From assembly GCA_010094045.1 (NCBI GenBank), contig ML986676.1:62001-126000 (forward strand): a DNA stretch of 64,000 nucleotides, in the 5' to 3' direction. The position numbers and the translations under genes were made by a program. The notes under the pieces are model-generated. The model was not told the origin of the DNA, searched no databases, and worked only from the letters and a program-made list of their open reading frames with translations. The stretch comes from Lojkania enalia (lineage: Eukaryota > Ascomycota > Dothideomycetes > Pleosporales). Positions within the stretch are counted from its first letter, which is position 1, and each line of letters opens with the position of its first letter. Below are positions 23,164 to 35,157 of the stretch, piece by piece.

Positions 23164-24024
23164 ATGATCTTCGTAACTCTCATTACTTGCGCGCTAGCAG
23201 CAACCGCCTCTGCAGACTGCCCTCTCACTTTCCTCAAAAACGCCACAACCTCCCTCGTCGCCTCTCAATCCAAAGGTACATATTCTAGCTTGAACGCACT
23301 CGCCGAAACCACAGTCTACACCGAGCAATTCCAAGCCGTCGATATCCGGGTCGGCATCCTCTCCAAGGCACTTAAAATCGACTTCAACCGTAGCATCCAC
23401 GACCCAGTCCTCTGCACCACATTCACCGAAATGATTATCACCGACCCCTCACATCCATATGTTATTGGGACTAGAATGGAGCTTGATGGGAGCAAGATTA
23501 CAAAGATGGAGACGCTAGTGACAGATGAGGGGGATTGGCTGTTTAACGCTACAGGGTATGCGTATTACAATTCCTTAGAAACCTGGGACCCTATTCCTGA
23601 ATCTGAGCGCGACACACGTGAAGTCATCAAAGCAGCCGGCGACGCGTATTTTGATCGTTTCGCAAATGCAAATGCGAGTGTACCTTGGGGAACACCTTGT
23701 GCGAGGCTGGAGGGTGGTGCCTACACAGATAGTCGCAATACTTCGACGAATACGTGTGACTTGGGATTACCGAGTACGATTCACGTGACGGATCGTAGGT
23801 ATGTCGTTGATGTGGAGATGGGGGCTGTCGGTATTTATGTCGGCTTTCCGGGGTTGGATAGAGCCGATCCCAACCCGTCGCCTGATAGTCATTTGTTCAG
23901 GGTTGAGGAGGGGAAGTTGAGGTATATTCATACTTTGAGTACGTGTGAGGGGCATCCAGGTTGTGGGCTGAATGAGACTTTTGTTCCTGGCACACGGAGA
24001 GTAGCTAGTCCCAGATTAATATAG
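23164..24024 (+). CDS. Secreted DUF8021-type protein
   Basis: A single exon of 286 aa. A clear signal peptide (MIFVTLITCALAATASA) is cleaved before DCPLTFL. The mature part has N-glycosylation sites and the layout of fungal DUF8021 proteins: an N-terminal helical unit with a T-E-x-x-Q-like strand, a central DPSHPYVIGTRMELDGSKITKMET block, and a C-terminal block with ALPST-like LPSTIHVTDRRYVVDVEMGAVGI and DSHLFRVEEGKLRYIHTLS. These proteins are often encoded near secondary-metabolism or effector genes, but their activity is unknown. Even Cys spacing in the C-terminal part (CEGHPGC) suggests a disulphide. Confidence 0.7.
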   Translation: MIFVTLITCALAATASADCPLTFLKNATTSLVASQSKGTYSSLNALAETTVYTEQFQAVDIRVGILSKALKIDFNRSIHDPVLCTTFTEMIITDPSHPYVIGTRMELDGSKITKMETLVTDEGDWLFNATGYAYYNSLETWDPIPESERDTREVIKAAGDAYFDRFANANASVPWGTPCARLEGGAYTDSRNTSTNTCDLGLPSTIHVTDRRYVVDVEMGAVGIYVGFPGLDRADPNPSPDSHLFRVEEGKLRYIHTLSTCEGHPGCGLNETFVPGTRRVASPRLI

Positions 24025-24083
24025 GTGGCATTGATAGTTTGAAAGGTACTTTAAACTTAAAAGTCTGAAGGACAGTAAATGTA

Positions 24084-26700
24084 TTAAAGGCTCCAGAACC
24101 CTTCAACCTTCGTCGCTATTTGGCTTGATAGCTTTCGACTATTCCACCATGACTTTTGTTCAGAATTGATTGGAGTTTTCTCTGGATTGTCTCGGCCAGA
24201 ATTTTGCTCACTGAATACCCTTGTCATTTCTGGTGTCAGCGTAGGAGCTGTAGAGAGACCTTTTCGATCTAGAACCCCACCTCTTCCTAGAATGAGTTTT
24301 GCAATCTCGGCGGACTTTGGTGAAGTGCTGGTTACAACATTTTCCAATAGGATATCTAGGTCTTCATCGGGGATATGGAATCCGCCGTCCTCTACTTTTT
24401 GCTGTACGTAGAATAGCATTCCATGCTGGAATACAAGGTCAAGAAAACACGTCCCAGCAGAGAAGCACTCGGGAATTGACCACAATCCTAGTGTAGGATT
24501 AAGTGCAACAATCTCTTTAATTGTCTTATCCAATTCATCCAGATATGCCGTTTGCCATTCACGGGTGACATTATCACACTGTTCAACATGTTGAATGGCC
24601 CATTGAACTAGTCGAAACATATCTCCAGGGAGAGTCATGTCGGGATTGGTATCGCAAGTTTTGAGCTCCATAAGTAGGGAGTTTGACCAGCATTGATAAG
24701 CGTCGAATGTTTTAGGTGTTGCATCGATTATGTCAGCCCATATTCCGGGCTTGTCGAAGAAATCCTTGACGGTACGGTGCAGGAACTCGACTCGCTCGAG
24801 GTTGGAGTTCCCGTATTGAGATACCCCAATCAGCCCTTTACATCGACTATTTAGCCGGCGTCGCATTGTCTCGCTCCTTTCTGCTTGCTCACTAACCGTT
24901 AGGGGTCGTATCGTTGCATTTATCGCCGCTGTTGGGTCCTCGTCGTCTGCATATGACATCTCGAGGGGTTTCGGAGGAACTGGAGCAGCCTTGAGTATTT
25001 GAACTAGCTGTGCAGCATGCGAAAAATAGAAGGGATCAAGACTCCGCAGAAGCTTCTCAAATAGTTCCTCAAGGTCCATTGGCAGGCTAGCTAATCGTCG
25101 CTTTAGCTCCGACATGCGGTCGGCATTGGCCATACCCTGCAGTAAGGATCGTGTGACGAGGTTGACCCAAAGGAATACGCCAGACGACTTTTCGACAAGT
25201 TCTTCGATAAGACTCGATGCTAAAGCCCTGTTGAGCTTCTGCAACTTCGAAAAGTGTCTATTAGAAGCGAATGCATCGTTAACATAAAGTTGGATGTCTT
25301 TCCGCGTTAGCCGTTCTAGGAGAAGACTTGGCCCGTTTTCGAAAATATCCTCAAAGACCAACCATGGTCGGCTTGCGGCACAAATTTTGATCCGAGGACT
25401 GGATAACTTAAGGAGGAATTCAGCTAGTTCTTCGTGATCTCCGTCAAACTCATCCAGTCCGTCAATGAATAGGGCCAGGCATATTGTGTCATCTTGTGCC
25501 AGGATCTTGAACGCTTGTTTGAGCTCCTGCCATATCCACTGGTCACGGAAACCCCCCCTGATAGTCTGATATACTTCCCATCGGCTACTAAATACTTGCT
25601 TTATCAGGCTTGGGTGATCATTTAATATTTGATATAGAAGAGTGCGTAGGAGCCCGTTACGTGACATTTGAATCTCGGTACCAGAATTCCAGAAGAAGAA
25701 CCCGCCGGACAACAGTCGCCGGCCTTTTGACCACACTTTCAAGTGTTGCCGTGTACGTTCATCGTCAAAAATGTGTTTCATCAGAGTGCTTTTCCCAGAT
25801 CCAGCTTTTCCAGTCACCCAATAAAAGTTCTTGTCTGTAAAACTACTCAGCCATATCGGGAAATTATCCCAGGTTGAATCACCGTCGTCTGACTCTTTAA
25901 AGATCCATTCAAATGTCTGTCGATGAGCCGGGCATATTCGCTCATATCGGTCTTGGATATCTGTAAACTCAAGATGAGCAAGGATTAGCTTACAAAATCG
26001 ACCTTCGATGCTCAGATCAGCAGTAGCTTCAAGCTGAGCCGAGAATCGCTGCATCTCAATTTCACTTGGTTTTTCCTCGTACTTGCGTATTGCTTGCAGC
26101 AACTCTTTATGCTGGGTTTTAATCTCCTTCACGAATAGACTTGATCCATCCGAGGATCGCCGAGTAAGTCGAATTCTACCCTCCGATTTCTTCTCAGCGT
26201 CATCCATGCGCTCACTATCCTCTTTAGCATAGCTCAATGGTCAGCAGCCACTATGTAACCCACCGTAAACATATCAACAATGCTGTATCAAGCTGCTGGC
26301 GGATCTCAACCAATCTTGTTTGCAATGCTGCAATGTCTTTCTGCTTCCAGGCGCTTGTCAGTGCGTGTCTAACGCTTTTCCATCTTTTATTTCCTCCTCG
26401 GCTTTTCAAGCCTTGGACGACCCGAATCAGTCTTTCAGCCACCTGAATTGACTCCCTTGTAAGGCGCTGCAGATGCTCTTCAGCTGCGCTAAGCTTCGCG
26501 CGTGGCGTTCTGGACGCATCTTTCAGGAGTTGGTGGTGCAAATTTAACAGATCGTTAGCAATGTTTTCCAGATTAATATTGCGGCATGACATTCCGCTAG
26601 CGGATTCGTATGCCTCTTGGCTTTCCGAGATCAGTTTCCCGGCGAATTGTACGAACTGAATCACGCTAGTTGCGAGCCCAAGAGCAGTGAGCGGATCCAT
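24084..26700 (-). CDS. NACHT-domain STAND (NLR-like) protein
   Basis: Two exons: 26264-26700 and 24084-26214, with a probable 49-nt intron (GTGGGT donor 26263, AG 26215) that joins LLICLR to ERMDDAEKK and gives 855 aa. Residues 1-145 match the helical fungal STAND N-terminal domain (MDPLTALGLATSVIQFVQFAGKL). The NACHT core is intact: Walker A GKAGSGKSTLMKH near residue 280 and Walker B LALFIDGLDE near 395, then SRPW and the helical/winged part (LYVNDAF, SSGVFLWVNLV). There is no ankyrin, WD40 or TPR array; the C-terminal ~250 residues are helical and unassigned. The family signals through nucleotide-driven oligomerisation, often in fungal self/non-self recognition. It lies about 6.7 kb from the ankyrin-subtilisin locus. 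Confidence 0.8.
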
Positions 26701-28687
26701 GCCGGCGCGGCCAACATTGTGCGAAGCCGTTTGCGCGATGAAGGTTAGAAGGTCCCTATGAAGTCGGGATTTGACAGCCTAGGAGGTCTCATCCTACTAG
26801 CGCGGAGACCGAGAAACTGCTCGTATCTATAGGATCCTCTTAGCCCCCGTTTTGGGGGCTGGGACCTTCCTCCTGTGGAATAGCGCAGTGGCTGTGCAGT
26901 GTTTAAATTGTTCTCCCATCATGAGCATTCGATACCTAAGACATGGGTAGAAATACCGCATACGTCATTTGTGCAATTGGAAGATTGCAAAATAGAATAA
27001 TTTCCATAGTGGAGTGGAAAACACTGGGACCCGATATCACGATACTTGCTAAGAGCATATCTAGGTGAATGCGTTTGCATCAAACGTCATTGCTATCCTA
27101 ACCTCACTAAGCTCGACTGTAATTACCATGCTATAAGAATGACCAAAATTTGAAGTGTCCATTGAGGGATAGAACGCGGGAGCATTAACAGGGATGACAT
27201 TACCAACCCAGAAACTTGAAACTTTCTCTAAGAGGGGTATCTTTCCACCATATCTACTGCTCTGGGCATAGACCTGGTATCCATTCGCCAATCAAATTTA
27301 GTGCGTAGTTATGCAAACAAGTTCTGGAAAGTCTAAAAATCTCAAAACCATCCGGGTTGTGGATGAGAATCCTCTTGTTCCTATTTTCTCTAGTTCGATA
27401 AATCGTCCCATCTAAGCCGCTTCTCTTTTTCGACCTTAGCCTTCATGGCATTATATCTGGCTGTAATTAGGGGAAAATCGCCGGATTTGTAGGTAGCCCA
27501 AACCTAGGCAAGCGGAAGACCCACGTCGATCGATTTATTATTCTAGCTGATACTAGCCGACAGCAAGGGCCAAGAGAAGCGTAAATGGTACCAAGGGAAA
27601 ATCCGGGAATATGTATAATTGGAATTTCAATTCTGGATAGTTACAAAAACAGATAAAGAAGACATAGTGACACAAACAGTAAAGACTTTGTTCAAATCAT
27701 AGTTATAGGACGCTCGTTAGTGCATCTGGAGGTGTTACCTAGGTAGAAGGAATAGTAATATTATTTCCAGTCTCTTTCTTACGCTCCCAACCCCTGTGTA
27801 TGAAAGTAATCAGCAATCTTAGGTCCGGCTCCCTGTTATTTGGCAGAAGGCTTAGCTATTTGTCTAAACCGAGGTAAATTTAAAATGTATCCTGATTGGC
27901 TCAACCTTAGCGGGGATTTTAGTCTCATATAAAGTAACCGTGAAATGTGTTTATACTGACATCAGAAAAATGTTTTCTTTACTAAAACGCGAGAAAGCTA
28001 CGTGTTCGTGGAAATTTGGTTCGCGAAGCAGAGTAGGTTTAGTACCCAGATGGTGGTTTAAGCCTCAGTTGATCTTTACGTGAATATTAAATCGTGAGAA
28101 GATGATACCACACCTAAGCTTTAAACAGGCCCCATTTACGATAGCGATCGGGCTTAGACTATTCCACCTTATTTGGACTCATATCGATAGCTAGGTGGTT
28201 AGAAAAATGACCGCACCAATTAGTTAGCCATTCACTTACCTAGCCTATATTGGACTCATCATCGAAGAACGTTTATTAAATACAAGACACCCTTCAGCCA
28301 GTAGGAATATTTCTCATCTATATATACCAATTTCGAATAAGATACTATGGATTGCGAAAGTGTTTGCCTACGGAAACCAATTCCAGAAATGTATCTTCTA
28401 ACTCCCGCTATAGCTGCATTTTCAGAGACTGGAGTTGAGAGCGATGGACTATCGGAACACAATTGGTATTTATAATGTCGAAAGGGTCAAAATTGATATA
28501 GAGAATCGTCCCAAAGAATTGATTTGCGGATCTGACACGAATCACGAGACTTTAAGGGAAGGAATCGCATTTGCTGCCTCGAAGATTGATTTATATGGTA
28601 TAACCTAATCATCCTCCTCACCACTACCACCGTTGACTGCGTCTAAACTAGCCCATGCCCGAATTAAGATGCAGGAGATGAAACTGT
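26701..28687. other. Long intergenic region with one orphan small frame
   Basis: No confident gene. A 76-codon minus frame at 27061-27291 reads as a compact beta-rich peptide (NFGHSYSMVITVELSEVRIA) and ends cleanly. It lacks an ATG (TTG only) and any exon partner I can support, so it may be a gene remnant. The remainder is AT-rich without recognisable repeats. Confidence 0.35.
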
Positions 28688-29441
28688 TTAGTTGCCATCC
28701 CAAACTTTCGGTCCCGGCATAATATATGACTGTGGGTTGTTCCACTTGTTGAACGCGATTCCAGGGTCACTGGAAGAGTAAAGACCAGGGATCTTAACCG
28801 CAGGGGTCGGGCTACCAGATCCGCTGCTCTCAATCTTGAGCTGGTAGCACTCGATGTAGAACTATTTCTTATCAGCATCAAGCCCACGATCTTGGTGGAT
28901 AATATGTTGGACTTACTTGGGCCCTACCGACGTGACCTTCATGTAGGCCAATATGCTCAACCCTCACCAAATACTCGCCTGCGGGAATGTCCTTCTGGAT
29001 GGTCCACTCAAGTCTGTCCTTCTGCCAGCTGCACCAGTTGGAATCAATTCCAGGAGTGCCTCTGCAAAGACCGGTCTCCATGACCTTGACCCAATCACCG
29101 CTTCCGTCGTAGTCATTCACAGCTCCAGGCGCCTTCGAGATGTAAACAAACCCTGGGCCAGGGTGCTCAATGAACTCATTGTTGAACAACTTGAAGCCGA
29201 TCTTGTCGCCAGCTTTGACAGTGTAGGTTGCGGTGCTTCCGGGCTTGGCTCCCTTATTGCAGCGCAAGTCGGGAGAATTCATAAGCTCATTGGGAAAGGC
29301 TGGGAAGTAGGAGTTGCTGTTTCTGCGAGTATACGCGTACTCACCGCCGATCGATGCACCGTTTACGATGAGCCGGTTAAAAATGTAATGGGCCTCGGTG
29401 GCGAGAGGCGCCAGCAGGGCGACGAGGGTGAAGGACTTCAT
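28688..29441 (-). CDS. AA9 lytic polysaccharide monooxygenase
   Basis: Two exons: 28917-29441 and 28688-28861. The 55-nt intron (GTAAGT..AATAG) joins GHVGRAQ to FYIECYQLKI in frame, giving 232 aa. The signal peptide (MKSFTLVALLAPLATEA) is followed by His18, the N-terminal His of the copper histidine brace. The second His is in NEFIEHPGPGFVYISKAP. The third block EHIGLHEGH..AQFYIECYQL supplies the Gln and axial Tyr of the family. It acts outside the cell on cellulose or related glucans, using copper plus a reductant and O2/H2O2. It is a single-domain enzyme without a CBM, ending SYIMPGPKVWDGN. Cys pairs are in the usual places (LRCNKG..; GLCRGT..SNWCSW). Confidence 0.92.
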
Positions 29442-29527
29442 TCTGTCACTGAAGAGCTAAAAGAAGGATTAGAAACTTCGTATGAGCGAGGCTGCTAGGA
29501 AGCAAGAAGAGTGTTAGATGCACTCGT

Positions 29528-29535
29528 CTTATATA
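29528..29535 (-). promoter_or_regulatory. TATA box of the AA9 gene
   Basis: TATATAAG on the minus strand, about 90 bp upstream of the LPMO ATG at 29441. Spacing is normal for a strongly regulated fungal secreted enzyme. Confidence 0.55.
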
Positions 29536-29593
29536 TCTAGGCTCCAAGAAACAATTGCGGTTGACGAGAAGTCTCATTGGAGGATTATCCACG

Positions 29594-29604
29594 CCGGGGC
29601 GGGG
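29594..29604 (+). promoter_or_regulatory. Two overlapping CreA/Cre1-like sites
   Basis: CCGGGG (29594-29599) and GCGGGG (29599-29604) both fit SYGGRG, the known CreA motif. They lie ~155 bp upstream of the LPMO ATG. Paired sites are the form usually needed for carbon catabolite repression. Confidence 0.45.
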
Positions 29605-29816
29605 CAATATTTTTTGATCCTTTCATATACTTCGTTCTACCCCACAGCCCTTCCAAGCACTGTGTTCAGCAGGCGCCAGCTGTCGTGATACATCCCGCAT
29701 TCATCCTTAATTTGATGCATTCTCGCTAAGCAAATGCCAAGAGCTTGGGTTTTTTCTGAGTTATTCACTGGTCCGGAGACGATGCCAAGATTATGTGGAT
29801 CCCAATATTTAATCAT

Positions 29817-29823
29817 GGCTAAA
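29817..29823 (+). promoter_or_regulatory. XlnR/Xyr1-like site
   Basis: GGCTAAA, the known XlnR/Xyr1 core, ~376 bp upstream of the LPMO ATG on the opposite strand. A single 7-mer, so only suggestive. Confidence 0.3.
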
Positions 29824-30272
29824 ATAACTACCGGCGCCGAAATCTGGGGTATGAAGAGCCGATTGGGAAATGCGGATTGGGAATGTGGTACACGGAAGTG
29901 GTAATTGGGGATGCGGCTTTCGGAGAATTACTGTGGTGGGAAATTGCCAACGTGACTTGTTTGGAACATTGTTTTTCTTGGTTTGATACTTGGCTACAAA
30001 TGTCACTAATTCGGGTAGAGGGAAAGGTGGGCATGACTATGGATCCTACCGTTTGTTGTATGTGCCGAGAGATGTGTATGCCCTCAATAGGAGGGAATCA
30101 AGATTTTTGGAATCATTTATACCGGAAAGATCTGTTGCACGAATCATAGGAGCGATGTAGATACATAGGGAAATTGCTGTACATTTGATATCTTAGGTTG
30201 CTGATAAGGAGAACCCCGTGTCAAGTTCTAGCATCCTTGACGGCTTCGTGGGCTACTCGATTTTGGTACCAC
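29824..30272. other. Spacer upstream of the LPMO gene
   Basis: This runs from the distal LPMO promoter to the 3' end of the RING-like gene. The 90-codon plus frame at 29877-30149 shows no domain and is not called. Confidence 0.45.
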
Positions 30273-30797
30273 TTATGGAACTAGAATTTCTGCTCCACCT
30301 TGTTCCAAATTTTTGAGGATCCCATGGTAGGAAACTCTAGCACAACTAGCATCTTGCAGTAATTTTCCAATGCATGAGTAAAAGTAACGACCCCGATTTT
30401 CGCCTGTTCCTTGAACAAAGAGGAATTTATCAATTCGAACATCTAGCGGTCGCGGGTCACGGTTGGCAGCAAGTGAATCTTGAACTGCAAGTTTGAAGAA
30501 TTCGGGAAACGTGACGGGAAAGGGGCAGAGGCGTGATCGATACGATGGGGATGTGCCTTTATTCACTTGCTCTGAGTTGACCCAAGCTGGAAAACAATGC
30601 TGACCGAAGAAATGATTACAGGCTGCCATGAGCACAGAGTTGACATCTTCATTCTCGTAGTCCTCATACCTAAAGCCGCAGATTGAACATGAGTCGTATC
30701 TATTCCGGGAAGCGTCTTGTGTGGCTGGAGTAGTGAAGGTCTTGACTTGCCGCTCCCAGTCGAGGCCATAGCTCTCCAAGCCTTTCTCGTGTGCGAT
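30273..30797 (-). CDS. Degenerate RING-type zinc-finger protein (5' exon unresolved)
   Basis: About 174 residues are readable, ending at the stop 30273. A RING-like module has CSICGF (first pair), ACNHFFGQHCFPAW (C-x-H-x4-C-x3-W, the central ligands) and then RLCPFPV where CPxC is expected, so the last zinc ligand is missing. A second Cys-containing stretch follows (YFYSCIGKLLQDASC). RINGs normally recruit E2 enzymes for ubiquitin transfer; this one may be structural or inactive. There is no ATG in frame. The frame opens just after a good acceptor (GCAAGGCAG, ending 30798), so an upstream exon must supply the start. I could not locate it. Confidence 0.5.
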   Translation of the reverse strand: MAHEKGLESYGLDWERQVKTFTTPATQDASRNRYDSCSICGFRYEDYENEDVNSVLMAACNHFFGQHCFPAWVNSEQVNKGTSPSYRSRLCPFPVTFPEFFKLAVQDSLAANRDPRPLDVRIDKFLFVQGTGENRGRYFYSCIGKLLQDASCARVSYHGILKNLEQGGAEILVP

Positions 30798-33488
30798 CTG
30801 CCTTGCAATTCATACCAATCGAGATTAAGTGGCTTATTACATTTGAGAAGCCACGCATACTTCTGTGGGAGGTTTTTTAGTAGCTAATTGTGGGTTGTTG
30901 TATAATCTTCCTAGTACCTAAAGTTCTTGGGATAGAGGTTTTGCCCTTGAGCAGTGCAGCCTAAAATCTAGTCAATGCGCGAAGTTATTCTACGCTACAA
31001 CTTTTGACAGCATTTGGACGATACGTGGCGAACTACTCTTAACTTGGCGATTCGGGCAATGCTTAATTACTCTTCGTGCAAAAATGAACTTTAGCTCCCG
31101 CTCACACAGTGGATCGTTGTGAACCGAAGCACGATATTCATTGGTTTCTGGATTACGGAAGAAGCTCTGTGATAAGTATTTGGTAATATCTCGTTCATAT
31201 TTCTCAATTAAATGTTGGAAGCGTTTGAGAGAACCAGAGGCTCATTTTTTGCGACCGTGACTCAAAAAGTCCATGGTGCTACTAACCCTTTTATAAGATC
31301 GGGACTTGCTGCGAAGGGAATGGAGTTAGAGATATAGCATCTTGGATATTTCCATTTCGTCTAATGTAGAAGAAATTGCCGATTGAGGGAATCTCTTCGT
31401 AGTCACATGAGAATAGTGAGGATCAATACGCAATTTTCATCAATCCTGAAGAGGGTGATGTAACAGATTGAAAGTATTTGCTAACCGCCTCCTGGGTTTG
31501 AATCTGTGGCTTATCATGAACGCAAAAGCCAGCTAGGATATTTCAGCAGTGATGTGATACGAGTGAAGAAACTCCTTCGCAGGTGTACCGAACCGTAATA
31601 ATTCAAATTCCCCTGGGGTAATTATCACTGCTGGTTTTTTTCTACATATGGCTATGTTCTCGCGAGCAATGTTCATTCCATCCTTAGTAGTATATATATG
31701 GGCTGATCATTGCCTTCTGAAGAGTTATCCCTATTTATTTATGATGTGGGATTTTCATACTTCAAAGTAGCGTTTGACAAACTGAAAATAGAATATCCTG
31801 TAGCATAGCTCTGGGGTCAGCGAAGGCTAATGATCCAGCTGGATCTACCCGCTACACATTGTTTAACTCCGCTACTTGAAGTGGTAACCCGGTGTTACAA
31901 AGATCAATTCTGAATATCCCAAGCGGAGCAAGTGCTAATAAGCGTTCCAAATGAAGAGCTGAAGATAGTTGAGGCGGGGAACCATGGCATCCTTCGGCAG
32001 GCATCGTTGTTGGAGACAGATATTACACAATGGGTCATCCGGTAGGTCAAACGATACTGCGTGCTAGCATTGCATGGCCCAGTTGGTGGGCCATGTTACC
32101 GGGAGGGGCGCCCGGAAAATTCCTGAAACATTTCAGATCTCGATGCCTGAACTGATCTTTGACGCATTGTGCAGCGGATGAGATCTGGCGTAAACTCGAC
32201 GCGGAAACATAATTGGCATTTGTTCTGTTTTTAGCATCGGTCTCAGCCATCATTGCGTAGGACTTCAAAACTGAACAAACTGGAACTTCGTGGTGGGCAT
32301 GCTCTGAGTTGTCGTTTGGTAGGGTTGGAAAATAGAACTAGGAGCCGATCATGATGGTTCCAGTATAATTTCTTAGGCTAATATTCTGGAGGCCTACATC
32401 TTAGCACCCTACGTTTCTTTCGAGTTAGCTGTCCTCGCTGACTATTCCCGAGGTTCGGTGTCTAGATGCAAGATCTATGAATAGACAGCCCATGTGATTA
32501 ATAAAACGCGAGGTCAGGAATGCCCGTGGATAGATCTGGGCTATGGAAAAAGAGGCCGGTGTACGTCACCGCAAGCCTGTACTTTGACACTGCCGGCCCA
32601 ACCCTCAGTCTAATTCATGCCTGTGCTGTCGTAGGGCGGACCGCCTTGGCTTCCGCGGATTGGCTCTGCCGCTTCTCGCGTGTGTCCGTGAATCGAGGCT
32701 TCTGCCGAGCCGGCCGGTGACACGAGTCAAACAGCGTAGGGCTAGGTGCGGAATTTAATGCGAGCGTCCCGTCAGGAGATTGGCGATGTCGAATGTGCAC
32801 CGCTGGAGGGCTTGTTCTGTTCATGGCGTCGTCGGGAAAGGCTTGCATTGAGATCGATCTATCCCATGTTAGGTAAGCCCGGCGCACGTGCCACAAGCAG
32901 CTCTGTTGTTTCCCGGCATATCGAGCGCTGGACATGGTAAAACAGGGTGAAGCGCATCCCTCACGCATCCCTCGCTCCTCTTAGGCCTTTTGGAGGCCTG
33001 TTCCCCGGTCCCCTCAGGCGATCGGGCAATGCTTGAGCCTCCAGCGTCCACCCCCTCGACGCTCGGTCCTTATCCCAACACAATCCCTTGACCGTCCCAG
33101 GAGTTTCTTCGTGGGGCCAATCTCGCAGCGCCGTTTGGCTGTCTCCTGCATAGTAGTTTGCTCGTTCCAGCCCCTCACACTTTGCTCCGTCAAACTGGCA
33201 CGGCTCTTAGACTGGACGCCACTTGTGCCTCACACGTCAGCTCCACCCTCTTCGTCAGTCTAACGACCTACTGCTTGGACGCGTCGCTGTCCGTAAAACG
33301 CAAGACCGTTGTAGAAGAGGGGTAATAGCTGGGTCCCTTTGCTGCAGGATCAGGCCAGCTGGAAAGGGAATGGATATTTCTACAAGAGAAGAGCCGCACA
33401 ATAAGTTCACATGTCGAAACATCGTCGCCATATGTCATTCTCCTTTTCCAATTCTTCGGCCACCATTTACAACTAAGTGATTATTATA
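30798..33488. other. Long intergenic region, no supported gene
   Basis: About 2.7 kb. The left part is AT-rich and should contain the 5' exon of the RING-like gene. The right part (~32500-33480) is visibly more GC-rich, with several short open frames that show no domain, and probably acts as the promoter of the Zn2Cys6 gene. Confidence 0.4.
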
Positions 33489-35157
33489 ATGGGCTTCTCC
33501 GGAAGACCGAGTAAAGGCTGTGCGCCGTGCAGAGCCAAACGAACCAAGTAAGCATCCTATCTCCACATCTACTCCTACCGCCCGCGTCTCGTCCATCTTG
33601 GGAACTATCTCGCAGACAGAACCGACATCACGTGGTACGGAAGGGCCACCTAGGTAACTTTTTGAACTAGATGCGACCTCGTCCAACCCTTCTGCACGCA
33701 ATGCGTACGTAAAGGTAAAGTGTGCTTTGGCTACCGAAACGAACAAGATCTTCTCTTTAGAAACGAAACGTCACTCGTTCTCCGCAAAGCAAAACGGCGA
33801 AACGATGAGTCGGGCTCGGCATCCTCATCATCAACGTCGTCCGCCGACAGTCTCGCTGTGCTGTTAAGCGTTCGGTCACCGAGTAGACGAGCCGCAGTTG
33901 GTGACGAAGCAATCTACCATTTCTTCGCTCACTATAACGAGAAATTCTTTGCAGCTTCCGGCCAGGAGAACCAAGGCGGCTTCGACTACATTCTGCCCGT
34001 GTTTAAGCAAGACATCATTTCCGGTGGGCCGCTTCCTGAAATCATTAAGGCAAATGGACTTGCTGCGTTGGGAAATGTGAAAGGTGCACCGGAACTCCTC
34101 ACCGCGGCAAGGGCCGCCCAAAGCAAAGTCCTCGGGCGGCTCAATCAGCAATTACAGGATCCGAAGAAGGCCCTCTCGGATTCGTCGATCTTGACTTGTA
34201 TCTTGCTCGCTGTTTTCGAGGTAGGTCCATTATGATTGTAGCCAAGGTAGCTCTAATGTATTTACAGAATATTATATGCGATTCGCCTCATGCCGCTCAG
34301 GCATTGACGTACCATCTCAAAGGCGCAGCAACTCTGGCGGAGCTCAGAGGTGTAGCACAGTTTACTAGCGACGTTGGAAGTGGGATTTATGCGCGCATGC
34401 GTGGTTTTATGGTGAATTGCGGCCTGTCCTATTGTAAATGCAGTGCACAACTGACGTTTCAAAGCTGGCCCACTGTCTGCAAACGCGCGACCCTCTACCT
34501 AGTTTTATTCTCCATTTCCTCCAGGATGACGAAATCTCACAGCGGGATTTTGAACCCGCCTTTTATAAACTTCTCGCACGCCTCTGCCAACTGCGCGCTC
34601 AGCACAAAGAAAAAGGATACGTCGAGGAAAGCATGGCAGATGAAGCACGGACACTAATGGACGAATTTGAGGCGTGGCAGCCAAACATTGCTGAATGGAA
34701 AGCTGAGGAGCGACCGAGTCTGCCAACGGACTCCTCAATGGCTCAGAGCAATGAGGCATATCGCTACGTCTGGCTCGCCACGACCTGGATATTCCAACGC
34801 ACTGCCCGAATTCTTGCGTCTGACCTCGTTATTGAATGGGCTCGGGCTGATGTTCTAGCATCACCTAGCTCGCTAGCGGCTGCTACGCTGGATGATACGC
34901 TGCGCGCACAAATTGAACTCTGCGAGGAGCTGAAAGAGAGCACAATCTACTACCTAAAGACATTTAGAGATACTGAATCGGCAATGCGGACTGTGGGTGG
35001 GTATGGCTTGCTATGGCCACTGTATGTGCTTAGCACAGCGTCGACTAGCACAGTCGAAACAATGCAGTGGATCGCTGTACACTCAGAACAAATTGCCAAC
35101 GAGTTTGGTGTAAGACAAGGCAAGATGATGGCGGATTTTATGAAGATGTACATATAA
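33489..35157 (+). CDS. Zn2Cys6 transcription factor (possible frameshift or tiny intron)
   Basis: Exon 1 is 33489-33547, intron 33548-33670; exon 2 is 33671-34220, intron 34221-34267; exon 3 starts at 34268. The spliced N-terminus has six Cys at residues 11, 14, 21, 28, 31 and 38 (C-x2-C-x6-C-x6-C-x2-C-x6-C), which is the canonical zinc binuclear cluster. A Ser-rich linker and a helical fungal-specific regulatory domain follow (ILTCILLAVFENIICDSPHA; YHLKGAATLAELRG). Between 34400 and 34445 the reading frame must change: exon 3 reads YARMRGFMVNCGL, while the downstream part (TDVSKLAHCLQTRDPLPSFI..) is in another frame to the stop at 35157. A 32-nt GTGAAT..GCAG segment (34412-34443) would restore the frame but is very short for a fungal intron, so a frameshift or base error is an alternative. 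Target genes unknown. Confidence 0.75.
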
